Below, piece after piece: positions 23,201-33,405 of a DNA stretch of 64,000 nucleotides. Every line of letters begins with the position of its first letter. Position 1 is the first letter of the stretch. The stretch is taken from assembly GCA_021397845.1 (NCBI GenBank), contig CM038049.1:103198877-103262876 (forward strand). Direction: 5' to 3'. The notes beneath the pieces are model-generated. The model had not been told where the DNA came from. It saw nothing but the letters and a program-made list of their open reading frames with translations, and made no database searches. This DNA comes from Areca catechu (Eukaryota > Streptophyta > Magnoliopsida > Arecales > Arecaceae). A program made the translations under genes and the position numbers.

Positions 23201-23828
23201 TAACCTAAGTAATGAAACATATAAGAAACTGGCTAATTCTCGAAGAAGGACCAAGAAATTTGATATAGGAGATTCTGTCATGATTAGGCTTAGGCCGAGT
23301 GGTTCCCACCAGGGACCGTTAAGAAGCTTCATGCTCATGGAGCCGGACCTTTTAAAGTGATAGAGAGGGTTGGACCAAATGCCTATGTGTTAGATTTGCA
23401 TCCAGATTTGGGCATTAGTTCTACCTTCAATATTGTAGACTTGGTTGAGTATAGGGAACTGACAGAAATATACAATGAGGCCTTTGGACATACTCATTCC
23501 ATTGTGAGTGACCCTAGCCCAGAGTGTTCACCAATAAATTGGCCTGAGAGAGGAGAACGGATCGAGCGTATCCTAGACTATCAAGCCATCACGATCCGGG
23601 GCCGCGACTATCAACGCTACTTAGTTTGATGTCAAGGCTAGCCAGAGTCGGACGATTCATGGATTTCTCGAGAGGACTTGCATTGCCTCGACCCAGACTT
23701 TCTTGAGAGATATGTGAGCCATCCTGATCTTCACTCGACAGGGTCGAGTTCCTCCCACCCTGGGAGAAATTGTGCGGACACCAGAGGCACCAGAATAAGA
23801 CAGAGGCTTCTTAACCCTCTATGGATTA
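20261..23828 (+). pseudogene. pol: Element E pol: protease, RT, RNase H, integrase, chromodomain
   Basis: Protease DSG near 20440, RT near 20980-21620, RNase H near 21900-22220, integrase near 22430-23350 and chromodomain to about 23710. The RT active site reads YFVD (TAT TTT GTT GAC from 21484), so the first catalytic Asp is Val; this alone would abolish polymerisation. Frame changes occur near 20620, 21627-21717, 22373-22635 and 23357, with many nonsense codons. The frame after the chromodomain stays open about 59 bases into the 3' LTR, as in D. Confidence 0.88.
23733..23749 (+). promoter_or_regulatory. Hairpin upstream of the element E PPT
   Basis: ACTCGA-CAGGG-TCGAGT, followed by TCCTCCCACCCTGGGAGAAA (PPT region) and the 3' LTR. 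Confidence 0.6.
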
Positions 23829-24439
23829 ATTAGTAGTGTTTGAGTCCATTTATAATAAGGGCTTAGTCCATTTGAGTTATCATTTTATTATTTGAGTTAT
23901 GTACTAGTCAGCTCATATTGAGCTAGTCTTCTTCCTGAGTCCTATACATGTCAGTCTAAGTACAAGTGAAGACATGTTAGCCCAAGTACAAATAAAGATC
24001 AATCCAGCCTGAAGATATGAAGACCATGGAAGGCCCAGTAGAAGAAATCAGAAACCCTAGAGTCATATTGGAAGCCCGGGAGCCCTGGACCGTAGCCTGA
24101 AACAAATTTGGCCAGCCAAGGCCCAGGAGAAGAGCTAGGGCGCCATACTCTTATGGTCACCTTCCCCTTGGTCGGCCACTTAGAGTCACCCCTCTTGGCC
24201 GACCAAGCCAAGTGGGTGAGGGAGTGATTGATGGAAATTAGGAGGAGGGACTACCATGTATTATAGCTTGTGTTTGGGTGGGATTCAAATTCCTATGTAA
24301 AGTCCTTTTTATCCTTACTTGGGGGCCAAGTCTAAGAGTTTATTTAAGATACTCTATTATCTTGTATGAACGAACTTTTTAGAATGAATACAACTGAGTT
24401 CTCTTATTGCTGTGTGCTATCTACCGTGTGCTACGGAAT
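23770..24439 (+). repeat. Element E 3' LTR, first part
   Basis: Starts TTGTGCGGACACC (first G of TGG mutated). Matches 7813-8197 then 17085 onward. Interrupted by F; the last 5 bases, GGAAT (24435-24439), are the target duplication of F. Confidence 0.88.
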
Positions 24440-25859
24440 TGATGCGGAACTAATATGCATGCAATTTTTTTTGTATGTTTTACATGTTGAGTTAGGTGAT
24501 TAATTCCCAAATTTCAGATCAAAATTATTTGTAGGGAATTTTGTATGAATTCTTGAAGATCAGCATGCAGATTAGGACCTAGAAAAGTAGCAAAGAAGGA
24601 CCGCCGAGGCTGAGAAGCCTCGGTTAGGGCAAGTTCTCCTACAATAAAACTACTGGAGGTAGAGGGGTGTACCTGACAACGTCTGTAAAGATCGCAGCGA
24701 AGGGGTCTCTCGTTCCTCGACGGATGCGGCCTGGAAAATCGAGCCAAAGACCCGCGGATACCCGGCTTTCTGCTCGGTGATCCGATTGAGGCTTGGCTGG
24801 AGTCGTTGGATTCGTAGGAACTCAGGGACCTGCAAACGACCTGTCAGGGGTTAGAAAGCTCACAAAGGAACAAGAAAACAAAGTAAAAATAGCAAGGGAA
24901 GGCTTCTTTTGGAGTGGGCGTCCAGGGATCTGGAGGGTTTGTTGGCAGCAGGAAGATGATTGCAAACACCGGGAAGAAGAACTCTCACAAACCCCTTTAT
25001 GCACACAGCAGGGTATCACACCACTCAATAGAAGAACTCAAGGTTTTCATTCATCAAAAATTCTCCTCATACAAGAGGCTAGGGTCCCTTAAATAGACCC
25101 TTAACCTTGGGCTCCAAGTAAGGGTACATAAGTCTTTACATAAGAATCCTTTTCCCTCTCAAACCCTAGCTAGAAAATAAGGAAATATTAGGTAGAAAAA
25201 TCCCTAAAAATTTTCTTGACTTAGTCAAGACTCCAAGGACGCCTAGGGGGGCGTGTTGGGCTTCTAGGAGCAGCAAAAGGCCGGCCCAAAGGGGCTCGGG
25301 TGCATGGGTTTGGGCCTCTGGAAGCTAGGGTGGCCTGGTAGCCAGGTAGCAGGAATATTCCCTGGTATCTTGCTTCTTAGGGACTTGGGCTTGGCACCTG
25401 GGCTTGATTTCTTTGGGCTAGGATGCAGATGGACCTCTGGAATCATGGATGCCCTTATCTATGAATATACTTTGGCATCTGGAAGGGAATCTGGGCATCT
25501 GGAGGGCATCTACAAGAAATCAGGGTTTTCTGAATTTTCCTCCTGGGGTCTTCAAATCTTCAAGCTGGGTTGGACTTGTGCTATACTTCCATGTCTTCAA
25601 TCTAGTTGGACTTGGTCTTCACTTGTATGATATAGTCTTGAGTCTTCAGTATGCTTGGACAGGACTCAAAAAATAAAATTAGCTCAATATGAGCTGACTA
25701 GCATTGGACTGAACTAACAACTAAAAATACTCAAATAACAACTAAAATGGACTTAGATGAGCTAAGCCCTTATTACAGATGGACTCATAAATTATTGATC
25801 AATTTACAGAGGGTTGAAAAAGCCTCTGTCTTATTCTGGTGCCTCAGGTGTCCCCACCA
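24440..25859 (-). repeat. Element F 3' LTR
   Basis: 1420 bp; on the plus strand TGATGCGGAACTAAT to TGTCCCCACCA. Its two ends resemble the LTR of E, while its middle (about 25230-25450) resembles solo LTR S1. A TATA-like TATTTAAG (minus strand) is at about 25088-25095. Confidence 0.92.
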
Positions 25860-26527
25860 ATTCTCCCGGGGTGGGAGGAACTCGACCCTGTCGAGTGAAG
25901 GTCAGACTGGCTCACATATCTCTCGAGAAGGTCTGGGTTGAGACGTTGCAAGTCCTCTCGAGAAATCCACGAATCGTCCGACTCTGGCCGGCCTTGCCAT
26001 CGGACCAAGAAGCGTTGATAGTCATGGCCCTGGGTCGTGATGGCTTGATTATCCAGGATACGCTCGATCCGTTCTCCTCTCTCAGGCCAAATTTGTTTGT
26101 GGACACTCTAGGTTAGGGTCACTCACAATGAAAAGGAATAGGTCCAAAGGCCTCACTAGGTAGCGCTGCCGGTTCCCTATACTCAACCAGGTCTGTAATA
26201 TTGAAGGTAGAACTAATGCCCAAATCCGAAGGCAAGTCTAACACCTAGGCATTTGATCCAACCTTCTCTATCACTTTAAAAGGTCCGGCTCTGCGAGCAT
26301 GAAGCTTCTTTTAAGCCTAAGCCTAACCAAGATAAAATCCACTACATCAAATTTTTTGATCCATCTTCGGGAATTAGCCAGTTGTTTTAACATTAGTGCG
26401 GGTGGTGAACATGCTAGGCACATGCAGACTCCTAACAAGATGATGCAAAGGACTCAAACCTACACCTAGCAGACTCGACTATGCATTCCTATCGAAGGAA
26501 ATTTTATTGAACTCTTTGGATCTAAAC
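25860..26527 (-). pseudogene. Element F integrase C-terminus and chromodomain remnant
   Basis: The minus strand retains the end of integrase (KQLANSR-K near 26380, then a GPFKVIEKVG-like block) and a chromodomain with RWQGRPESDDSW near 25960-26000. Frameshifts and stops prevent translation. H retains the same region with the same upstream junction, so the two elements share an ancestral deletion. Confidence 0.8.
25880..25896 (-). promoter_or_regulatory. Hairpin upstream of the element F PPT
   Basis: On the minus strand ACTCGA-CAGGG-TCGAGT, then TCCTCCCACCCCGGGAGAAT and the 3' LTR. Confidence 0.6.
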
Positions 26528-28222
26528 CTAATAGATTATAGGTTCTCTAGGTTTGATCCTAGCTTGACATGCACATGAAAATTTACAGTGAACTCCTAGC
26601 AAATTCCAAAGAGTATGCCAGAAGTAAGATGCAAATCTAACATGCGTGATGAATGCATGTAGTATGCTAATCTCAGCTAAATGCAATCTAATGATCCTAG
26701 AAATGCTGGAGGTGTCAGGAAAGGGCAGAAAATAGGAAGTGGGCTCAGAATTAGTTTGGTAAGGTAGAGAAAAAGGTTCATGGTTAGTTGGATAAAGTAA
26801 GATAAAAGACGTGGTGTCAGGAACTAATCCTATACTAATGAGGTTAACCTTACGGGGTTGCGGTATATCTATAGGGTTTGTATAATGGAAGGATGGGTTA
26901 TTAATCTCAGGGAAGAGGTCCTTAATGGGAACTATAGGAGGAGGCTCATCTTGAAGGTATAGATTCAAAGAGATCAGGTCCTTAATAAATTCTTCAGGTT
27001 CTTGTATTTTAGGACAAGACTCTATAATTTGGCTCTCCTCTATGGTTTCCTCAGGTAAGGCTCTAGTAGCAGTACCCGGGTTCTCTTCCTCTATTTGTTC
27101 TTCCACTATAGCTTTAGGTTGAATGTGGTCAAGGTCAACTATCTCTAGGTTGGCTTTTACCTGGGTATCTATTGGGTCAGCTAATTCTAGGTCATCTAAA
27201 GGTGTCACCTCTTCTCCCTCATACTCATCCACTAGGCTCACATCAGCTTCATACACTTCCGCGTTAATGTAAGCCTTGTAAATCTCAGGAATGGTTGGAG
27301 AAGGTCGGCTAGCAGGAAGTTGGTTAGGTTCTGGTCTCTGATTATGGGTACTACTCTTAGTAGGTTCAGGTTGTATAAGGGATAGTGGCTCACTTCTGGG
27401 TTCATATTTAGGGGTGCTAATCCTATGGGGTTCAAGTTGACTATGGAAAACCTGACTAGTACTAGATTGATATCTAGGGATTATGGGCTCCCTAGACTCA
27501 TAGGATAAGGGAGCAGATCTATGGGTCATGGGATCATAAGATCTGGGGTTATAGGATTTGGGTTCAGCTCTATGGGTCTTGGGTCTACTGGACTCATGGG
27601 ATATGGGTTCGTAGATTTTAGAGTCAGAGGATTTGAAGTCATATGATCTATAGGTTGTGGGTATACTCGGCTTATAGGATGTGGGTAAATAGGATCTAGA
27701 GTCATAGGATCTAGGTTCAGTATCATAGTATGGGTAAGGCTGAGTGGCTCTCCTAGGTTCAACCTCACGATATGGTTCAGGGTTTGGGGTCCTCCTAGGT
27801 TTAGGATTATAGTATGGGTCAGGCTGAGGGGCTCTCCTAGGTTCAACCTCTCGGTATGGATCAGGGTTTGGGGTCCTCCTAGGTTGAGGATTGTAGTACG
27901 GGTCAGGATAAGGGGCTCTCCTAGGTTCGACCTCATGGTATAGATCAAGGTTTGGGGTTCTCCTAGGTTGAGGGGACTCAGGATCTGGCTCAGATCATGA
28001 CCCATGGGTTCTTGCTATGGTCCCTACACGGCCTCCTAACTGGTCAAACCTATTGGCAAGATGGTCAATTCTATTGTTGGTTTGGGTAGCAGACTGAGTT
28101 AACTGGGCAGTCATATGGGCCATTTGATCAGCTAGGGCTTTTATTTGGGCTTGTAAATTTTCCATGGGTTCAGACATTTGTGAAGGAGGTGGGTGATATG
28201 AAACTCCTAATCTAGTGCTCAT
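26528..28222 (-). CDS. Element F gag-like protein of unknown function
   Basis: One 565-codon frame from ATG 28222 (MSTRLGVSYHPP) to TAG at 26528, broken only by TGA at codon 76 (27995-27997). N-terminus (about 1-75): gag-type predicted coiled coil, close to E. Codons about 80-165: three tandem 28-residue repeats with PRRTPNPDPY and EVEPRRAP. Next comes a Tyr/Ser/Pro-rich stretch and an acidic part (EADVSLVDEYEGEE, the linker that follows the zinc knuckle in full elements). The last about 60 residues are a reworked integrase scrap (SYFWHTLWNLLG, then KPRE). The core gag domain, zinc knuckle and all enzymes are missing. H encodes a related protein with the same end. Function unknown. Confidence 0.75.
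27724..27975 (-). repeat. 84-bp tandem repeat, three copies, in the element F frame
   Basis: Three in-frame copies of an 84-bp unit encoding 28 residues of PRR-PNPDPY / EPRRAP-PDPYYN type. E has a shorter version and A a different Arg/Pro repeat at the same place. Confidence 0.75.
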
Positions 28223-29091
28223 GCAAGACTCGATCAGACCGACTATAGCTGACTAGACCTAGAGTCCAAGCTAGATGCTCAATCAGGGTGGCAAACTAGC
28301 CTATAGTAACCCTGTACTCAGCCAGGCAAGTGTAAGGGGAGTGTTAGGTCCCTGATTGCCAATCCTAGGCACCAATCAGAGATTGGCCAGGTAGGCGGAC
28401 CAGCACACAAGCCCTTCAGGATTGAATCCCTGAACCACTGTTCTAGACACTGAGCACAAGGCACACATAGGTTAACTTAACACGGTGATCTAACACTAGC
28501 CCGGACTCGACCAGTTTGTGTCCCTAGCCCACTAGGGCAAATTAAGTCTAGTTAATTTTTAGGTTAAGGCTTGAGACCGAATGCAAGGGATGTGGTTTTG
28601 GGCTAAGGAGAGATTATCAACTCCTCCCCTTATCTGATATAGCAAGAGTGCCCTTAAAAGTAAATTATGCAATGATGGCAGGCAGATGAGGATGCAAATT
28701 AGGGTTTAGATGTTTTTGGTATTTTTGGAGAATATGTAATTTTTTTTTTTTTTGGTATTTTCTTAAATAGAAGAAAACTTTCAAATCATGGCCTAATATG
28801 CTGGAAATATACTAAAATTAAAAGATATGCAAAAGATGCTAAACAAAACCCTAAAACTTCCAAACTTGTCTTGCTGAAAAAAACAGAGCCAAAACTTTGC
28901 AGGCCCTATTTTGGCTTGCCGAAAATTCACAGGCCATAATAAAATATGAAAAAATTTTTAAAATTATTGTGAATTATGATAAATCTAGGAAAATAAATTA
29001 CAGAATTTTTGGAGTTTTTAACAGGGAGAAATAATTAAAATAACAGAGTATATATGGACTGAAAAATTGCAGAAAACAAGCCCTAATCTAA
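28223..29091 (-). other. Element F untranslated leader
   Basis: No gene. Contains the conserved leader block (28521-28637) and A/T-rich sequence near 28740. Confidence 0.7.
28521..28637 (-). promoter_or_regulatory. Conserved leader block with hairpin (element F copy)
   Basis: Minus strand GGGGAGGAGTTGATAATCTC (about 28609-28628) and hairpin GCCC-TAGT-GGGC (28527-28538). Confidence 0.6.
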
Positions 29092-29103
29092 GCTCTGATA
29101 CCA
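29092..29103 (-). other. Element F primer binding site
   Basis: Minus strand TGGTATCAGAGC, a perfect tRNA-Met PBS, 2 bases inside the 5' LTR. Confidence 0.92.
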
Positions 29104-29105
29104 AA

Positions 29106-30526
29106 TGATGCGGAACTAATATGCATGCAATTTTTTTTGTATGTTTTACATGTTGAGTTAGGTGATTAATTCCCAAATTTCAGATCAAAATTATTTGTAG
29201 GGAATTTTGTATGAATTTTTGAAGATCAGCATGCAGATTAGGACCTAGAAAAGTAGCAAAGAAGGACCGCCGGGGCTGAGAAGCCTCGGTTAGGGCAAGT
29301 TCTCCTACAATAAAACTACTGGAGGTAGAGGGGTGTACCTGACAACGTCTGTAAAGATCGCAGCGAAGGGGTCTCTCGTTCCTCGACGGATGCGGCCTGG
29401 AAAATCGAGCCAAAGACCCGCGGATACCCGGCTTTCTGCTCGGTGATCCGATTGAGGCTTGGCTGGAGTCGTTGGATTCGTAGGAACTCAGGGACCTGCA
29501 AACGACCTGTCAGGGGTTAGAAAGCTCACAAAGGAACAAGAAAACAAAGTAAAAACAGTAAGGGAAGGCTTCTTTTGGAGTGGGCGTCCAGGGATCTGGA
29601 GGGTTTGTTGGCAGCAGGAAGATGATTGCAAACACCGAGAAGAAGAACTCTCACAAACCCCTTTATGCACACAGCAGGGTATCACACCACTCAATAGAAG
29701 AGCTCAAGGTTTTCATTCATCAAAAATTCTCCTCATATAAGAGGCTAGGGTCCCTTAAATAGACCCTTAACCTTGGGCTCCAAGTAAGGGTACATAAGTC
29801 TTTACATAAGAATCCTTTTCCCTCTCAAACCCTAGCTAGAAAATAAGGAAATATTAGGTAGAAAAATCCCTAAAAATTTTCTTGACTTAGTCAAGACTCC
29901 AAGGACGCCTAGGGGGGCGTGTTGGGCTTCTAGGAGCAGCAAAAGGCCGGCCCAAAGGGGCTCGGGTGCATGGGTTTGGGCCTCTGGAAGCTGGGGTGGC
30001 CTGGTAGCCAGGTAGCAGGAATATTCCCTGGTATCTTGCTTCTTAGGGACTTGGGCTTGGCACCTGGGCTTGATTTCTTTGGGCTAGGATGCAGATGGAC
30101 CTCTGGAATCATGGATGCCCTTATCTATGAATATACTTTGGCATCTGGAAGGGAATCTGGGCATCTGGAGGGCATCTACAAGAAATCAGGGTTTTCTGAA
30201 TTTTCCTCCTGGGGTCTTCAAATCTTCAAGCTGGGTTGGACTTGTGCTATACTTCCATGTCTTCAATCTAGTTGGACTTGGTCTTCACTTGTATGATATA
30301 GTCTTGAGTCTTCAGTATGCTTGGACAGGACTCAAAAAAATAAAATTAGCTCAACATGAGCTGACTAGCATTGGACTGAACTAACAACTAAAAATACTCA
30401 AATAACAACTAAAATGGACTTAGATGAGCTAAGCCCTTATTACAGATGGACTCATAAATTATTGATCAATTTACAGAGGGTTGAAAAAGCCTCTGTCTTA
30501 TTCTGGTGCCTCAGGTGTCCCCACCA
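29106..30526 (-). repeat. Element F 5' LTR
   Basis: 1421 bp, nearly identical to 24440-25859. The short open frames repeated in both copies on both strands are LTR sequence, not independent genes. Confidence 0.93.
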
Positions 30527-30531
30527 GGAAT

Positions 30532-31103
30532 TCTGTGTGAATCCCTCTTCTTCTTCTTGGTGTTCTATGCCCTGTCTCCAGTCTCCATCTGCCTCACCAA
30601 GCCCTAGTTGCCCACATCAATTTCCTTCTTCCCCTTGCTATTTTCTCAATTAATCATCCATCTTTGCTTTGTTTTCTAACGCTAGAATGGCTATTTGTAG
30701 GTTCCTCGGCTTCTACAAATCCAACGACTCCAGCCGGGTAGCGATCAGGTCACCGGGTAGAAAGTCGAGAATCTGCGGGTCTCCGGCATGATTTTCCAAG
30801 CTGCATCCGGGAGCAAGAGAGACCCCTTCTTGTACGATCTACACCAGGCACATCATCCATTATCAGGTACACCCCCTCTGCCTGCCAGTCAATTTATTGG
30901 AGATGAACTAGCCCAATCGAGACTTCTCAGCCTCGGCAATCCACTTTCTATTGCTTTTTTAGATCATGTTATGCATGCTATTGCTTCGTAATTTCATATA
31001 GAACTCTCTACTTAGTTTCTTGATCTGATCTTCGGGATTCAAACATATAACTTAATATATAAAAATACAAAAATAATCTACATACACATCAAGTTCCGTA
31101 TCA
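30532..31103 (+). repeat. Element E 3' LTR, second part
   Basis: Resumes with TCTGTGTGAATCCCTCTTC, as at 17371 in the 5' LTR, and ends TTCCGTATCA before TATTG. Confidence 0.9.
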
Positions 31104-32565
31104 TATTGTCATCAAAGGTTACACTCCCTTCATTTATTGCCTTAAGAGAGGTGAATTACTTCACATCTCCTGTCATGTGTCTTGAGAAACCACTATCGAG
31201 ATACCACAATCTTTTATTTTCATTGGTTGCAAGACACACCTGCAAAACAAATTATGTTTTGTTTTTAGGTACCCAAGCCAACTTGGATCCTTTAGGGTTA
31301 GTATTAAAAGTGGTTCCTTTTAAAACCTAAATCTTTTTAAAATCATTAATTTTTCTTAAATTATATTAAAATGCTTTATGACCTACTCTTTTACAAGAAA
31401 AGTATGTAATACTAGATGATGCATATACAAAAAAAATTTTGAATTACTTTTTCCATTGTTGAGGTCTATAACCTAATCGGATTTATTAAAAATAGCTCTT
31501 TAATTGTTTAAAAGAAGATTTAATTTTTCAGGAATATATGTGAATTTTTCAACAAAAGGTTTTATCTTTTCAAGCTCAACTTTATATTGCTTATTTTGTA
31601 TTTCAAGATCTTTCCTTTTCTTCAAAAGTTCATTATTTGAAATAATAGCTTTTGATCTTTTTAAAACTTTATTTTCCATAGATAAAGCATTGTTTTTCTT
31701 TTCTAAAACACCAATTTTGTTTTTCAAATCATTAACTTCATTTAAAAGAGTATTATTTTTATATGAAAAGAAGTTTGCATGCTTTTTCAATTTTCTATTT
31801 TCAGAAATTATTAATTTATAATCATGCATTAGTTCATCAAATGCAGTTCTCAATTCATCAAATGCAGTTCTCAATTCATCAAAAGTAAAATCTACTTCTA
31901 AATCAGAATTTACCTCTTCTTGTTCCTGTAGTGCCATGAAACATAGATTGGCAACTTTAGTTGGTTCTTCATCTAAACTAGAGTCCTCGCTATCACTCCA
32001 AATTGCCATTATTGCCTTCTTTCTAAGCTTTTTCCTTGATTTCTTTAGGAGAGGGCAGTCAAACTTGTAATGTATGGGCTTCTTGCATTCAAAGCAAGTT
32101 GGTACCTCTCCTTCTCCTAGTCCTTTTCTTTTTCCTTCTCTTCACTTGGTTAAAACTTTTTCTTGTAAGGGAATTTTCTTCTTTTCATGAATCTTCTGAA
32201 TTTTCTAGCTAGAAGAGCTTCTTCACTCTCATCATCATCTTCTTCTTCTAATTCTTCAGTTGAGGATACTTTTTATGTTCTAGACTTGAAGGCTATCACC
32301 TTTTTTTCTTATCCAAATCCATAGATTTTTGTTTCAAATTTAGCTCATAAGTTATGAGCGATCCTACTAGCTGCTCCAATGGTAGTTTGTCAACATCATT
32401 GGCTTCTTATATGGTGGTCACCTTTGGATCCTAAGATATTGGAAGAGACCTGAGAATTTTGTTCACAAGATCGGCATTAGACATAACTTTACCTAAGCTT
32501 CTCATGCCATTTACAATGTTTGTGAATCTAGTGTACATGTTAGTGATAGATTCATTTGGTTCCTG
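31104..32565 (-). pseudogene. gag: Copia remnant X, right piece: gag and protease start
   Basis: The minus strand encodes copia gag (ESITNMYTRF and SNADLVNKILRSLP near 32450-32560), a Lys/Glu-rich region, a decayed zinc knuckle near 32080, a coiled-coil stretch (31500-32009, start MAIWSDSEDSS) and the approach to the protease near 31200, where E interrupts it. It is the same family as gag of Y. An FDELRTA unit is duplicated in tandem near 31830-31870. It ends without an LTR where R0 begins. Confidence 0.85.
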
Positions 32566-33405
32566 TGGATCTCAAAGCCCAAAGAGTTTGCATAGATCTC
32601 AGAGTAAAAATAATTTTATCAATAGATTTCAAAGCGCTCTCAATCCTTCTACCCAGATTTCAGAGCAGGCACTGATCTTGGTGAATTTAGAGAATGCCTA
32701 ATTTATTTATTTTAAATCTGGATGTATGGACCAGTTAGCATGTTATTTAAATTAGTTTTAGATTAGGATTAGTTTGATTTTCCACCATATGGGGAGGATT
32801 GTGTTTAATTTTCTACCATGTTTTTATACTACAAATGAAGCAGGTTTGGGGTGTCACCTTTTATGAGCTGCATGCCTTGTATTCATTACTTGGACTCCAA
32901 GTTTTGTAAGCCTATATAAAGGCACCTCCTCTCTTGAATAAAATATATGAAGAATTATGAATTTTTGAAAAAAAGAGTGTTCTTAGTTCTGTCTTTGTTA
33001 GGAGTGAGCATGAGGCCCATCTTTCCTTCACCTATGGGTGTCGAGGGGTGTGAGACCCCACTACCTTTACTTTCGAGCATCGAGGGGCGTGAGGCCCTAG
33101 TTATCTTCTTCCTCGCTAAGTCCCCTCTATGATCTTGGAGCTTCTCCTTCACAGTCCCAGGTATCGATTTGGATAGGATGCCCTAGGCTTCGCATGTAGT
33201 GTGATGGGTGGAATGCCCTAGACTTCATATAGTGGGCTGGGAAAGATGCCCTAGAGGTTCGACGTCTCTCCATAAAGGTATGTCCCAAGTCCATAGAGTA
33301 TCCATCTTTCTTTTCCCTATATTTTTTTCCGCCTTCTTGACCCTAGTCATAGGAAACTTTTCAGCTCTCCAACGATCCTCCTAGCCCCCTCTTTGTCATG
33401 GATCA
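32566..33405 (+). repeat. R0 LTR, 3' part
   Basis: Begins within the LTR at GATCTCAAAGCCC, after copia remnant X. Contains TATA box TATATAAA (32913-32920), two to three TCGAGGGG-GTGAG-CCC repeats (33030-33090) and GATGCCCTAG repeats (33178-33255). Ends GGATCA where R1 and R2 have GCATCA. Confidence 0.8.
32913..32920 (+). promoter_or_regulatory. TATA box of R0 LTR
   Basis: TATATAAA followed by GGCACCTCCTCTCTTGAATA. Conserved at 36186, 38013 and 40227. Confidence 0.7.

Larger units (their letters stand above)
24440..30526 (-). mobile_element. Element F: young non-autonomous chromovirus derivative
   Basis: 6087 bp flanked by GGAAT (24435-24439 and 30527-30531), nested in the 3' LTR of E. It has LTRs of 1420 and 1421 bp, tRNA-Met PBS, leader, one long gag-like frame and a decayed integrase-chromodomain tail. 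Protease, RT, RNase H and most of integrase are absent. By eye the LTRs differ by 9 transitions and one 1-base indel, so F is the most recent insertion that can be judged here. It must rely on proteins of an autonomous relative such as D. Confidence 0.93.
7813..31103 (+). mobile_element. Element E: full-length chromovirus, interrupted by elements D and F
   Basis: E is bounded by LTRs whose own lengths, after removing nested elements, are 1235 and 1242 bp. It is flanked by CATTG (7808-7812) and TATTG (31104-31108), a target duplication with one C/T mismatch. Copia remnant X continues across the insertion, which confirms the boundaries. Removing D, F and their TSDs leaves about 8.3 kb. E has PBS, leader, gag, protease, RT, RNase H, integrase and chromodomain, all decayed by stops and frameshifts. 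D sits in its 5' LTR and F in its 3' LTR. Confidence 0.9.

Noticed and set aside
25264..25446. A 60-codon frame rich in Pro/Lys in the F LTR, also seen in S1.
   Set aside because: It lies in non-coding U3 sequence shared by recombination; composition is repetitive and there is no start context or conserved extension.
29988..30300. Plus-strand frames of 89-108 codons in the F LTRs.
   Set aside because: They are antisense to the element, present identically in both LTRs because these are young, and lack any domain.
32947..33132. A 61-codon open frame (MKNYEF...) just below the R TATA box, repeated at 36220 and 38047.
   Set aside because: Equal length reflects copying of the LTR. Many differences between copies change the residue, and R3 has lost the frame, so there is no sign of selection.
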